Made by a program: the position numbers and the translations under genes. Of a DNA stretch of 64,000 nt, positions 45,130 to 56,500 are shown piece after piece. The notes under the pieces were generated by a model. It did no database searches and was not told where the DNA came from. It was given only the letters and a program-made list of their open reading frames with translations. Each line of letters opens with the position of its first letter. Within the stretch, counting starts at the first letter, position 1. Origin of the DNA: Septoria linicola (taxonomy: Eukaryota > Ascomycota > Dothideomycetes > Mycosphaerellales > Mycosphaerellaceae); contig CP099426.1 in NCBI GenBank assembly GCA_024114885.1, positions 310,001 through 374,000 of the forward strand, in the 5' to 3' direction.

Positions 45130-48100
45130 TAGACTAGTCTATAAGTAAGTAACGTAAGTAAAGATATCTTTACTTACTTACTTACTATTTAGTACTCTCG
45201 CTACTTACTTATTAAGTAAATAAGACGCTCTCTACTTACTTATATAAGGCTTACTTACTTAGTAACGCTAGCTATAAGTAGTAGTATATTACGATATTAA
45301 ATAGTAGTAAATACTAGTCTATCTTAACTATATTAGTATTATCTACTATTACTATTATTGCCGTAGGTATTATTAGCTACGTAATACGCCTAAATAGCGT
45401 ACTAGTTAGTATTATAAAACTACTATTTATCTATAACTTTAGAGTAACTAAATATCGTACTATTTTACTATATAACTATCGTCTACGTAGTTATAATACG
45501 TCGCTAGTAATACTAAATTGTCGCTTAGGCTTATTACTTATTACTAGATAGGCGTATATATCTAAGGCTAACTATACTAAGCTTAGCTATTATCGTTATT
45601 TATTAATCTAGTAAGGTATTAGTAATTAGCTTATATTAAGCTTAATCGCCTTCTTTCGCTTCTTCTTATAGTACTACGTATACTCGTCTACTATCGTGTC
45701 GTTATCGCTATCGCTATCGTTATTAATTATAAGCGAGTAGATAATATAGCGCGTAGCTATAGCTATAGCTAGCGTTATAGTAGGATTACCTATACTACCT
45801 ATCGACCGAATAGGCCTCTTATACTTATCCTTATATATATTCTATAGCCGTTAGATAGTAGCCTTAGTCCTTACTATCTAATCTATATCGTCGCTAGCCT
45901 ATCGTTATTACTTATCTAGCTTCTTAATAAACTACTACTTTATATTTAGATAGAGTACTATAGTAGCTACGTAAATAGGCGTTTTATTAATCTTAGTAAA
46001 GTAATCGTTATACTTAGTCTAACTAAGCTTAATACTAGTATAGAAGTATTATTATATAGTAAGTTAGTTAGATAGGTCGTTTCGTATATCGGCTTTAGCG
46101 TATAGTTAGTATTATTATTCGCTATCGATACGCTATTTACGCTTTAGTAGTTAGAGGTTATTATCGATTAGATACTAGATAATAAGCGCTTTAAAGTAAC
46201 TTATTAGTGCCTCTATTACTAGTAGTACTTACTAAATAGTACTAAACTTACTACTACTAGTATCCTATAGTATCTTTATTACTATCTTTAATAGCTAGAG
46301 GATCTCGCGATACTACTTAATTATATACTAATCGTCGTCTATTAATTAATTATAGACGATAGAAGGCTCTAGCTTTATATAGTACCTATTAGAGTATTTC
46401 TTAGTCTACTTCTATATAGCTATATACTACTTATCTACCTCTTATTCGTAGTACTTATTAATAGTAGCTCTAAGCTTTAATATACGCTTAGAGCTATTAT
46501 CGAACGAGTACTAGCGTATATATACGTCGTATAATAGACGATATATATCCTTGTCGCTATCTACCTTAAATAAAGCTACTTTAGTAAGCTATAGTCGTTC
46601 TACCTCCTCCTATACCTATAGTAAACGATCAAGATAATAGAGCTTATTATAAAGCTTACTAATTAGTCTATAGCGACGCTAATATAGTAGTATTATATCC
46701 TTAAACGTTAGTCTATTAGTAGCTATATTAATAGCTTTAGATTTAAGTACTTCTAGATCTTTACTAGTTAGTATAGCCTATCTAACAAGGTTAAATATAT
46801 AGCCTATATAGCGTAGCTAATTCTAGTATTTATCGAAGCTATATTCCTATATAAGATACTTAATTACCTTAGAGTTATTACTAGCGTTATTAGAGATAAA
46901 GTAACTAACTTTATTATATAGGTTATAGTATACTATTACCTCTACTATAGTCTCTATAATATTATAGCTAGTATAACGGCTCTTCTACCTTAGTAGATCT
47001 AGTAATATTATTCTTAGTTTACCTTCTATAGAGATAAAGTATATAATAATACTAAGTAATACTAGTTTGTTTTTAGACGTCTATAGGTCGAATAAGAAGC
47101 TAATCCTCGTAATAGTAGCTACTAACTCCTCTATAATATAGCCGAGTTATTTATCGAATACTAATACTATCTTAGAGCTCGTAGTTTAGTATAAAGGAAT
47201 AAATTAGTAGTAATAAGGTTAGAGGTAGGATAGGAGCGCTCTAAAGGCTAGTAAATCGTACTTACGAAAGGTAATATTATCTATAATTAGCTATATATAT
47301 AGTAACGTAAGGAAGTCGTCTATATCGAATTTAATAGCTATATTATTATTAATACTCTAAGGCGTAACGTACCTATCTATTAGCTTATACTACTTACTAG
47401 AAGGTGTTTCTAGCTCCTTACCTTTCTTATATATACTATATATTTGTCTTAAGTATACTCCTACTAATAAGGTTAATTTATCTACGTCGTAGATACTAGC
47501 CTATTTACTATATAACTACGCTCTTCGAGAGTAGTAGATCTTATATACCTAAACTACCTTCTTCTATATATTCTATAGCTACTAGCTATATATAAAGACC
47601 TATAATATTATCTAAGTATCGTCTAGTAGCTATAAGTATATAGGTAATCGTTCGAAGTCTAGTTAGTCGAGTAATTTAGTATTATTATCGTGTTTACGCT
47701 TTATAAGGTACTAAAAGAGTATAGGCTACGAAGCTTATATAGACGCGTTATTATCTACTTACGTAGCTAATTCTAATAGTATAGACTCTAGGTCTGTCTT
47801 AATTACTAACGATAGATCTAATACTAATTCTATATCTATACTAAGCTCTATAATAGCGTTATTATAAATACGCTAGTGTTTAATAATAAGATTGTCGCTC
47901 TTAGTTAGTATATTCGTATCTCTATAAGCTAATAACTTATAATCCTAAGACTAAACTAAACCTATTTCTAATACTAACTATACTATAGAACACGCGTTTT
48001 AGAGCGTATACTCTTTCCTATTCGAATCGCTATAGCTAGTTTAGTCGTCTAAATTATTTTAAGACTATATAGTCGTATATCTATAATATTAGAGATAGAT

Positions 48101-48796
48101 TCTTAGTATACTAGAAAGTAATAGTCTATTAATATTAAAATATAATAAGAAAACGAGCTTAAAATCTTAGAGCTAGGACTATATAAATATAGAGATGTTT
48201 TATATAGAAATTTTACTAACTATCTAAGCTCTATTTTATACTACTTAGAATATCTATCTAACGTGTTTTAGTAATATTATTTAATATACTAGTAATAATA
48301 CTATAATTACGATAGTAGATTATAAGGAATCTAGGGTCTAAAGCTATTAGATTTAGTATTAAGCGTATATAAGCGAGCTCGGTCAAGCTAGCTGAGCTAA
48401 TTAATTCGCCTAATTATATAGCTTTAGCTACTTCTTTAACGATCCTTATTTGCCTTATTATAATCTAATAACTATACTAATACCCTTACCCTTAACACGC
48501 GTAGATACTTATAATAGCCTGACTATACTATCCTATATACCTATAGACACCGCTCGATTATCTCGTATATCTTAATATCGTTAAACGGCGGAGAATAGTA
48601 TAATAAACGCTCTAACGCCGTCGCGTAGGTACGTATAGTAGAGAAGAAGGATAACGCCGTAAGGCTTGCAAGTCACTTGCTATCTATTTACTTACTTACT
48701 TGCCTTGCTTATATAATAGCCAGACTCTCTACTTGCTTACTTACTTGCCGTAAGGCTTGTAAACAAGTGAATCCTACTTGCTTGGCGACCAGTCTG
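45130..48796 (-). mobile_element. hAT transposon copy B1, RIP-mutated, complete
   Basis: 3,667 bp. The right terminus (reverse complement) reads CAGACTGGTCGCCAAG; the left is TAGACTAGTCTATAAG, the same sequence with RIP changes and matching CAGACTGGTCCACAAG in copy B2. An 8-bp target duplication flanks it. On the minus strand the transposase is readable through TAG/TAA stops: IKFDIDDFLTLLY, FDL-stop-TSKNK (hAT WTS motif with Trp lost, about 47060-47080), YFISDNASNNSK, and toward lower coordinates YKDKYKRPIRSVG. Termini carry repeats of CTTACTTGC-like sequence and a subterminal palindrome. The last 100 bp at the right are hardly mutated. It cuts the gene at 48797-50762. Confidence 0.85.
45154..45177. 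repeat. Subterminal 24-bp perfect palindrome of hAT-B1
   Basis: Centred on GATATC with arms GTAAGTAAA / TTTACTTAC; counterpart of 60419-60442, with the same bases changed symmetrically in both arms. Confidence 0.7.
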
Positions 48797-48804
48797 GGCT
48801 GGAC
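48797..48804. repeat. hAT-B1 target duplication, right copy
   Basis: GGCTGGAC, inside the coding frame of the interrupted gene; pairs with AGCTAGAC at 45122-45129. Confidence 0.75.
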
Positions 48805-50762
48805 GCCAGAAGTGGGAGCGCCAGCTTCGGGAGCTGCAATTTGAGGACGCACAAGCACGGGTAACGTCACTACCTCTGGCTCCCAGCGGGCAGCTGAAGT
48901 ATCCCCTTCCGGACTGTCTTGAACGACCGTCTTCACGGTAATCTTGTCATCAGACACCACGAACGTTTTTCGAACCCGTTCATGGCTCCATTGGTTTCGA
49001 AATCGGTCTTCTTCTGCTGATGATCGTCTTCGGTCATGGGGTAGATCGCATATCGTACTTGAATAGCGGAGTGCTGGTTGATGAAGTCCTGCTTCCGTGG
49101 CCAAGGTATCAGATTTTCGTCAGCCAGGCGATCAAGGGTGACCATCACATCCTGGTCATCTGTATCCACATTTGACACCAGTTTGACACGGCCAAGTCTC
49201 ATCGTCACGTTCTTAGCTTGCCATGCAGTGTGAAGCTTGAGATCGCATCTCAGAGCATCATGCCACTCTTCCATGGTAGCATAAGCCCTGGGATCTGGCT
49301 TACATATCTGGCCAGAAGGGGGCTGAACGTAGTTGATTGCTTTCTCGAGGTTTTCAAGCATGTCCTCGAGGCCATCGGGGTCGTGAAGAGCTACCAGATC
49401 CTTAGAAGTGCTCTTGTCGAAGTGCAATGTCAATGCACATTGGCTGCGCTGTGCATGAATCTTCTTGCTGCCCTCGCGCATGAGAACTCGCAGGGCATCG
49501 CCCGCTCGCTGGCGCATGAACTGCGGCGTGAATTCATCAGAAGGGATAGGCTTGGGTGTCAAGGCGTTCAGTAGAGCTTTCGACCACGACTCCGCATGCG
49601 GAAGGTCTGTGCATATTGTTGAGTTGCGAGTGTGATGCCAGCAAGTGCGAAGGGCCTGGTATGCTCGATTGTAGGCTTCCAGAATGTGGTGGTCGTGTTC
49701 GTGTTTCCAAACTGGATTGAAAGACCGACCCTCAAAGTCAATCGCTGGTGTGTCTGGGAGTGGAAGTGGCAGGCTAGCCAGTCGAGTTCTGACCTCGATC
49801 TGCTGCTTGCGTTGTGCAGTAGACGACAAGCCCCAGAACTTCTCTCCACGGTGGACCATCAACCACATACTATATGCGCACAAAGACCATGCGTTTCCAA
49901 TATTGTGCCCAGTAACACTGGCTCCATCATCTGAATCCTTCAACAGCTTTCCAGCCTCGTTTAATTGCACGGGCCACTTCGAGATTGCAGAGTCAATGTC
50001 GTCGCCCAGTTCTTCGAATTCGCTGATAGTACTGTCTTCTAGTAGTAACGCGGCTAGGGCTGCCCACTTCAGATCCATGTTCCCGGCAAGTGCAAAGGCA
50101 ACAAGAGGCTTTAGGAAGCTGGGCGAGCACAAGAAGAGAGCAAAGTCAAGCTGGTCTGACATGCCCAAGTACGCTGTAGGCCGCGGCAGACCTTTGTGGC
50201 AATCGTAAGCCTTCTTGTATGAGGCCGGTGTATCATCAATGGGGAGAACATTGAGGTTCGCGCCTTTGGCGGCTCGAGCTGTGGGTCCGGGGGGCAGCTT
50301 CTGTAATGTAGATACAGATAGCCATTCGAGTGAGGCTTCTTCGACCGCTGTCTGCTCCGCGTCTTCTGACAGTGAAGCGGTGCTATCGCGCATCACAGAA
50401 TCTCGGTCGTCGTCACCACTATCGGGAAGGTCGACATCATGTGTCAAGCTGGCTTGTGTTTGTGCGCCGAAGGAGGTGTCTGGCATGGACGTGAGGAGCA
50501 CGTCGTCCACAGCGCGTCTAGCCTCAGAGATGCTGCTCAAACCAGATTGAACATTTGGCATGATTGCTTCTAGTACTGTGGTGTTGTTGGAGACCGCACT
50601 GGCGACTCGCGCGGCGTGGAACTCGCTGAATTGGGCCGTCAACTCCTCGATCGAGTAGGATGTGGTTGCGTCGATGTCGTATCCGATAGTCATGGGCATG
50701 AAGGAGTGACCGTTCGGAAATGTTTCGCGCTGGTCCTGACCGGGCGCGTCCGAGTCGTCCAT
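48797..50762 (-). pseudogene. Unknown gene interrupted by hAT-B1, with one frameshift
   Basis: Minus strand, ATG at 50762. About 597 codons run open to a run of five A (48966-48970 as T on +). The following coding-like text (TFVVSDDKITVKTVVQD, then PEVVTLPVLVRPQ) is in another frame, restored by one extra A. It then meets the hAT-B1 terminus, so any remaining 3' end would lie left of 45130 in RIP-mutated DNA. The N-terminal 180 residues are acidic and Ser-rich; the centre (about 200-480) looks globular, with many Trp and Leu (MDLKWAALAALLLEDS, FEGRSFNPVWKHEHDHH). No signal peptide or membrane segment. Family not recognised. The frameshift could be a homopolymer error; the insertion is well supported. 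Confidence 0.65.
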
Positions 50763-51427
50763 TTTGATATGACGGAGCCAGTCAGCGCGACTGTGGTGGT
50801 GGCGCGATCAAGGTGGCGATCAATGTGCAGAATGCGCGCGCGTGTGGTGGTTGATTCGTGGTCAGTGACAATGGATGATGCAGCAAGTAGTGAGAGACGT
50901 GCTGGTCAGAAGTGGGTGTTGTCGAAAAGCTGAATGTAAATGAGAAGCGCGCGGCGACTTCTGCTAGTCGGGCAAGCGCCGGCTGATCCCGCGCAAGTGA
51001 AGTGATGTAAATGTGAATGTGAGCGTGAACGCGTTACCGCGCGCGCGATTGGCAGCTTTAGTCGAACGGGGAACACAAACAACTCATACAACGGTGAATG
51101 GGTTATTGTAATGGCAGAGAAACGCTAATGAGATATGATTAGCATACCAAGATAAGACTAAAGCAAGCAGCATGTGTTGCCGCCCATGTCCGACTGTCCG
51201 TCCATTCGTCTATCCACGACCGAGAAACCGCGCACACGTCAGACATTGTCGATGAAGATACCAATAAGCAGCTGACGAACTCGAGCCGGCTTGACTATGC
51301 TACCATGCAGCTCATCGATACAGAGCAGCTGTGGAAGAAGTTGCTAATGAGACAACAGCATTATGAGCCGTAGTTGTTGTAATCCACGGCTACCACATTG
51401 CGCGTTAGCTCAGTCTGGCTTCAAAGA
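50763..51427. other. Intergenic, promoter of the interrupted gene
   Basis: About 660 bp of unmutated DNA. Contains G/T-rich and GCGC-rich stretches upstream of the ATG at 50762; no further gene seen. Confidence 0.45.
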
Positions 51428-52374
51428 TCGTCATTCATCCACAGTACCTTTGCTGGCCACGGAATTCCATACACCTTTGCTAGAGTGTGATTTCCGAGTT
51501 GCTTCGTCGCGGATGAAGTACCTTGGGTTAGACGCATCCAGCTGTGGGTGCGGCCAGAATTCGACTGGAAGTGGTAATGCTATCCAGCACCGATGAGGGT
51601 TATAGTGTCGAAAGCATACGCGTTGCGCGTTGAAACAAGTCTGACAGGCGAAAAATCGCTCTTCGCTGACAGTCCAATACACCTGTCCGTTCGTTGCTTC
51701 CTAGTAGGCACAGCGATACAGGCTCTCGGCGCGCATGAGACCATCATTAGGGTGTCTCTCGTGTACGACGAGACAGGTGCGCTGAACGGACTCCATGACC
51801 TCCGAGGGTAGGCGAGTATTCATCTATTGTGTACGAGGATAGTCACTAAAGGCTTTTACGACTATTGGCGTGATGTCGTAGAAGCGCAATGCACGATCAC
51901 TGCGAGTGTAAGCAGGTGTGTAGGAGAATAGTGTGTGTAGACTGACCTATTAGTAGTGCTGGGAGGTGTAGAGGGTGATCGATGTGACTGCATTAGCGGA
52001 AAGTTGGCGCCGGTTTGAAGTTTATCGCTAGCTTGCTGGGTAGGATCCATCTCCCTTAGAATGGCCATGCCTCGCTCATAGGCAGCCGCGTTGCGAGCGA
52101 CATATTCTTCGAAGTCGCGGTTGTCCTACGTATTGGAATTACGTAGTTCTTAGAGGATATCGTCCATGATTTTGTCATATGCAGTACCAAGCGGCAGGCG
52201 TGAAGGCAGATGGTCAGGCATCCTATCTAGAGGGCCGAAACCACGCCATGGATCCGTGGGTGCAAGTGCAGGTGCAGGTGCAGGTGCAGGTGCAGGTGCA
52301 GGTGCAGGTGCAGGTGCAGGTGCAGGTGCAGGTGCAGGTGCAGGTAGGTGTAGGCGCGAGTGGCAGGCGTGCAT
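51428..52374 (-). pseudogene. Lightly RIP-hit gene with Pro-Ala repeat and Cys-rich end
   Basis: A single minus-strand frame runs from the (Pro-Ala)n tract through DPWRGFGPLDRMPDHLPSR and AYDKIMDDIL, TAA (52150-52152), ELRNSNT, TAG (52126-52128), then DNRDFEEYVARNAAAYERG and so on to a probable donor GTCAGT at 51946. A further exon carries VQRTCLVVHE, TAG (51701-51703), then ERFFACQTCFNAQRVCFRHY (possible zinc site) and NPRYFIRDEATRK, ending at 51431. The exon join did not resolve in phase, so an extra lesion is likely. All three stops are TAA/TAG at places where Gln/Trp would fit. Family unknown. Confidence 0.5.
52259..52342 (+). repeat. Hexanucleotide microsatellite (GGTGCA)14
   Basis: 84 bp, fourteen units, one with AGTGCA. 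On the minus strand it encodes alternating Pro-Ala in frame with the relic gene at 51428-52374; on the + strand it yields artefact ORFs of Gln-Val or Gly-Ala. Confidence 0.9.
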
Positions 52375-52550
52375 TAGACACAGTAGCGCTCACAATAATT
52401 GATCAAACAGCCTAATCAACATACCATGACAATGCGGCCTGTGTAATAACTGCTAGTGACAATGTCGATATCGTGCGCGCTGACATTGTCCGTCACAGCT
52501 CCTCTTAGGTCAGCTGCGTGTCTCCCGATTATAGTGCAATCTTCCTACAG

Positions 52551-53205
52551 GTTCGTAGAGCCAAAGGCGGCACTGCGCAACGACCTGCCTTTGTCCGGCG
52601 CGCAGCTTCTTTAGTCCAGCCCGATGCGATGCGTAGCCTGTATCGCCATGCTCTTCATTATACGCGCGGCTCTCGCGAGGCGCCTTCTGCTCAACCATTC
52701 ACTTCTTTAATTCCAGCTGCCGCCGAGGACTTCGTGCAAGCGACAACGCAAGCAAGCACCATATCTCTTTTCGACCTTTCCTTAGACACGTACAATCAGG
52801 TCAAGGCATTTCGCGCGGAGATGGGATACAAAGGACAAATGCTAGGGAAGAAGAAGGCAAGGACTGTCGCGAAGCAAGACGAGGAGCGGCCTGGAACTTC
52901 GTCCGTAGAGTCGGTCGAAGTCGGCTTACAATCTTCATCGGCAACAGGAGAGCTATCTAGCTACGACTATGTGAGCCATGATAGACACGGGGAGCAGAGT
53001 ATCGAGTCTCTGTAGGAACAGCTTCGCAATGCTCGCGAGGAGATTTTACTCAAGAACAGCCTGCTAAAGAACAGGCAGACCTTCGCACCACTGAGGCTAG
53101 AGAGATTGTCGAAAGCAACGCGGACTCGCCGTATGTGGAGGATGATAATAGAGTCGAGCTCGAGAACACTCGCGATCGGCTGTACGAACTGCGAGGGTAG
53201 GCGTG
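52551..53205 (+). pseudogene. Relic gene with coiled-coil-like C-terminus
   Basis: After an acceptor-like CTTCCTACAG (ending 52550) an open frame reads VRRAKGGTAQRP, then SLFDLSLDTYNQVKAFRAEMGYKG and a charged tail, to TAG at 53013-53015. Beyond it, EQLRNAREEILLKN follows in the same frame, and from about 53055 a second frame gives Glu-rich, coiled-coil-like text (KEQADLRTTEAREIVE, RVELENTRDRLYELRG) to TAG near 53200. Either an intron or a frameshift lies between. I found no start codon exon upstream. Family unknown; probably eroded. Confidence 0.4.
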
Positions 53206-53500
53206 CGAGTCGAGCTAGAGCGAGGTTGCGAGAAGGATTACGTCCCTTAGGCTAGATCATACAGACTGAAAGGTGTTGCCGTGAAGTACTTAGTCCAGAT
53301 CGTAGTTCCGAACGATAATAGGCGGTATGGTGAGGAAGCAGAGAGGAGAGAAAGCATGCTTGTGCTTCTAGGGAAGTAACTTAGCCAAATTGCTAAATTT
53401 AGCGTGCAAATGTAGAGGATCTGCACCCGATGAACTTTACTCGTGCGCTACACGTGCAAGAATAAGCGGAACATTTTCAGAATAATATACAAGTGACTAT
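53206..53500. other. Transition zone from unmutated to RIP DNA
   Basis: CA and TG dinucleotides decline over this stretch. No gene or terminal repeat recognised. Confidence 0.4.
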
Positions 53501-56500
53501 TATTACACCTGTCTCTAACCGAACCAGACATGACTAAATGATCTAATAAGAGTCCGTTAGTAGACGATACTATAGAGTCTCGAAGGTAGTAGGACATTAG
53601 TTACTATTAAAAGTCTACGATATATAGAAGAGTAACTACTAACTAGTAGAGGTTGAAAAAGTCAGGCTAGTCTAAGTAATAGTAGTAGTAAAGGTCAGGT
53701 CGTTATTTATTTAGTATTTTATTATATATTAGAGACCCGACTACCTAAGTTCTCTTTTAGAAGAAGTACTAGTAGCTAGTAGTAGACCTTCTTATCTATC
53801 GCCTCGTAGTATACTAATATACCTATTATAATATATAGAAGCTCTATATCTCGCGAAACTCTATATTAGCTACTCTAAGCTCGTACGTATTATCTAGCTA
53901 ATAGGCCTCTAGTTCCTTACTAACCTAAGACTCCTTATTACTAGACTACTCGTTACCTTACTTAGTAGTCTTACCGCTACTACTACTACTAGTAGCCTTC
54001 GCTACCTCTATAGCCCTTCTAGCCTTTACTACTTTCGCTATACTCTCGAGTAAAGCCCTCGTAGCCTTTTCTCCTATAGATCTATACGAATACTATCTTA
54101 GCCTACTATACGTATTAGCGAACTACTCGCGGATATCTACGTCTAGGCCTAGCTTATACTACTTTTCGACCTCGATAATTATAGCGTAAGTAGTATAGAG
54201 TAGGAAGTACTCTATCTTCGTACTTAGAGAAGTCTCTACCTACTCGTAACTATTAGTCTAGACCTTTTCTATATAGTCTCTAAGGTACTTACGGACACTC
54301 TTATCGGTTAGATGTTTAGACTAGTTTCCGAGGTCGGTATCTTCCTACTACTAAGATAAGGTAGTATCTATACTAATATAGAGGTTAGTAAATAGTAGAT
54401 AAGATACGTATATAGGAATAGTAGATAGTTAACGAATATTAGTTACTTACCCTCCTTACGAGATTCCTACTTACTATCGCTCTCGGTAGCGTACTTCTTT
54501 AGTAGGTTCTCTATACTAGTCTAATTTCTAAGAAATATATTATCGTGTCGGTAATAGATAGTAGTAGAGTTCTAATAACAAAACTACCTTCTAGTAGAAG
54601 ATATAAGAAGGTCGGAGAAGGCTTATAAGAAGCGGCGAATTTTAATAGCGCCTGTTTTATAAATCGCGCCTTACTTCGAGTATATAATTTAAAGTAATAT
54701 AATTATTCTATAGACGCGTATAGTAAAGGTTATACGAACTACCTATTTTAGAGTCTTATAAAGTAGCGAGCTCGAATAGGCGATATATAATAGGACTATA
54801 AAGTTCTATAGTCGTATCGTGCCTACGGTACTTCTATATATACTAAGCTAAGTAATCGAGCTATATATAGAAGGTAATAGCTTAATAGCGTAGTTTAAGT
54901 ATTAAATATAAGACGTCGTTTATATTCTACTAAATCGATACTGTCTAGTAAGTAATATCCTAGAGGCTATATTAGGTAAGAGTACTAGTTACTATTAGTA
55001 GCGAGGAGTAATACGATAGTAAAGGCGTAGGCGAAGCTATTATAGAGGTATCTTTATAACCTAGCTAGACAAGTTAGTACGTTATATAAAACGCTATAAA
55101 TAGGTAAAGGATAGCTATAAGTAGCTTTATATTACTATAGAAATAGAGGATAAGAGTATAGTCGATTTTATTTAAGCGCTATTTATAGAGTATAAGTCGT
55201 AAATCTTTAAGCTATAAGTAATATCGGAGATATAATCTATAAGCGTAGTCTTGAGTCTACGTTAGCTATATATATAGCCGTACTCTAATAATAGCTAATA
55301 TAGATTAGGTCTATTAACTAGGTATAGTAATTAGCTATTATCTATTAATTATATATACTTGATACCTATAGTAATCTTCGTAATCTAGATTATAACGAAT
55401 AGCCGTATAGGTCGTATACTAAGTAGACGGCTAAATAAGAGAGTAATACTAGGATAGTAAAGATAGGTAGTATACCCGAGTAGTAGTAAGCCTAAATAGG
55501 CGACGATCGATAATTATAGAGTCTCGCAGTTTCTACTACTATTCGTAAAGATCGTCGTAAGGATCTGTCTACGAATACTAAAGGAAAAGGTCCTTATCGA
55601 ATATATACTATACCGAGATCGTTACTATATCTAGAAGATAAGATCGTTTAAAGTCGTTAAGGAGTATTAAAGTATAGTTAACGTATAACTAGGCGTCGAG
55701 TAATGTCGGAGATACGCTTTAGATTCCTATATTACTTAGAAGATTAGCGAACCTCGTATACTATAGTATAGTATCTATAAACGAACCTATTACTACGTAT
55801 TAGTAGTATAGCTTACTAAAGTCTAGTGCCTATAGACGTATATACTATATATTAATATAGAGTAGTATTATAGTCTTCTTACTTAAAAAATGTCCGTGAT
55901 TACTAGAGTCGATTAACGTACTATAAAAGTAGTAGCTTCGTTAAGACATTATTAGTAATAGATCTTTCGCCGCTAACGTCTTTATTAAAGGTCTTTACGA
56001 AAAAGAGAAAGGTATAAAGTAAGTATATAACTATATCGTGTCTCTAGTAGATAAAGTCGCTACCCTCGTAATTACGATAAGTGCGATAAGTAAGGTACGA
56101 ACAGTACCTAAAATATTAGAAGAGAAAAGCCTATTATATATATAAGGCTAATACCTAAGGAGTAGGTTATACGATATTCTATAGAATAGCTTTAGAGGTA
56201 ACAGCTCTAGCGAGTACTAGCGTATATAGTAAGATACTCTAGGTCTAGTAGTATTCCTAGTATTAATAGCTTACTTTATACTACTAATTCGGTAGCGTCG
56301 CTTAGTAAGTAGGCGTTCGTCTCGAATAGTCTATCGTTAATATAATTATTACGAAGCGTAGTCGGCTATCTAGAGGTTAATCTTATAAGACGGAAGTAGT
56401 TTAAACGATAGGGTTCCTAGATAGGTACTATACTACTTCTATAAGTACGAGCGAGGTTAAGTACCTATCTATATACTAAGTAGTAAGCTTATTTACTCGA

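Noticed and set aside
52166..52415. ORFs of Gly-Ala or Gln-Val repeats on the + strand
   Set aside because: Products of the hexanucleotide repeat, which is open in several frames; the flanks support only the minus-strand frame.
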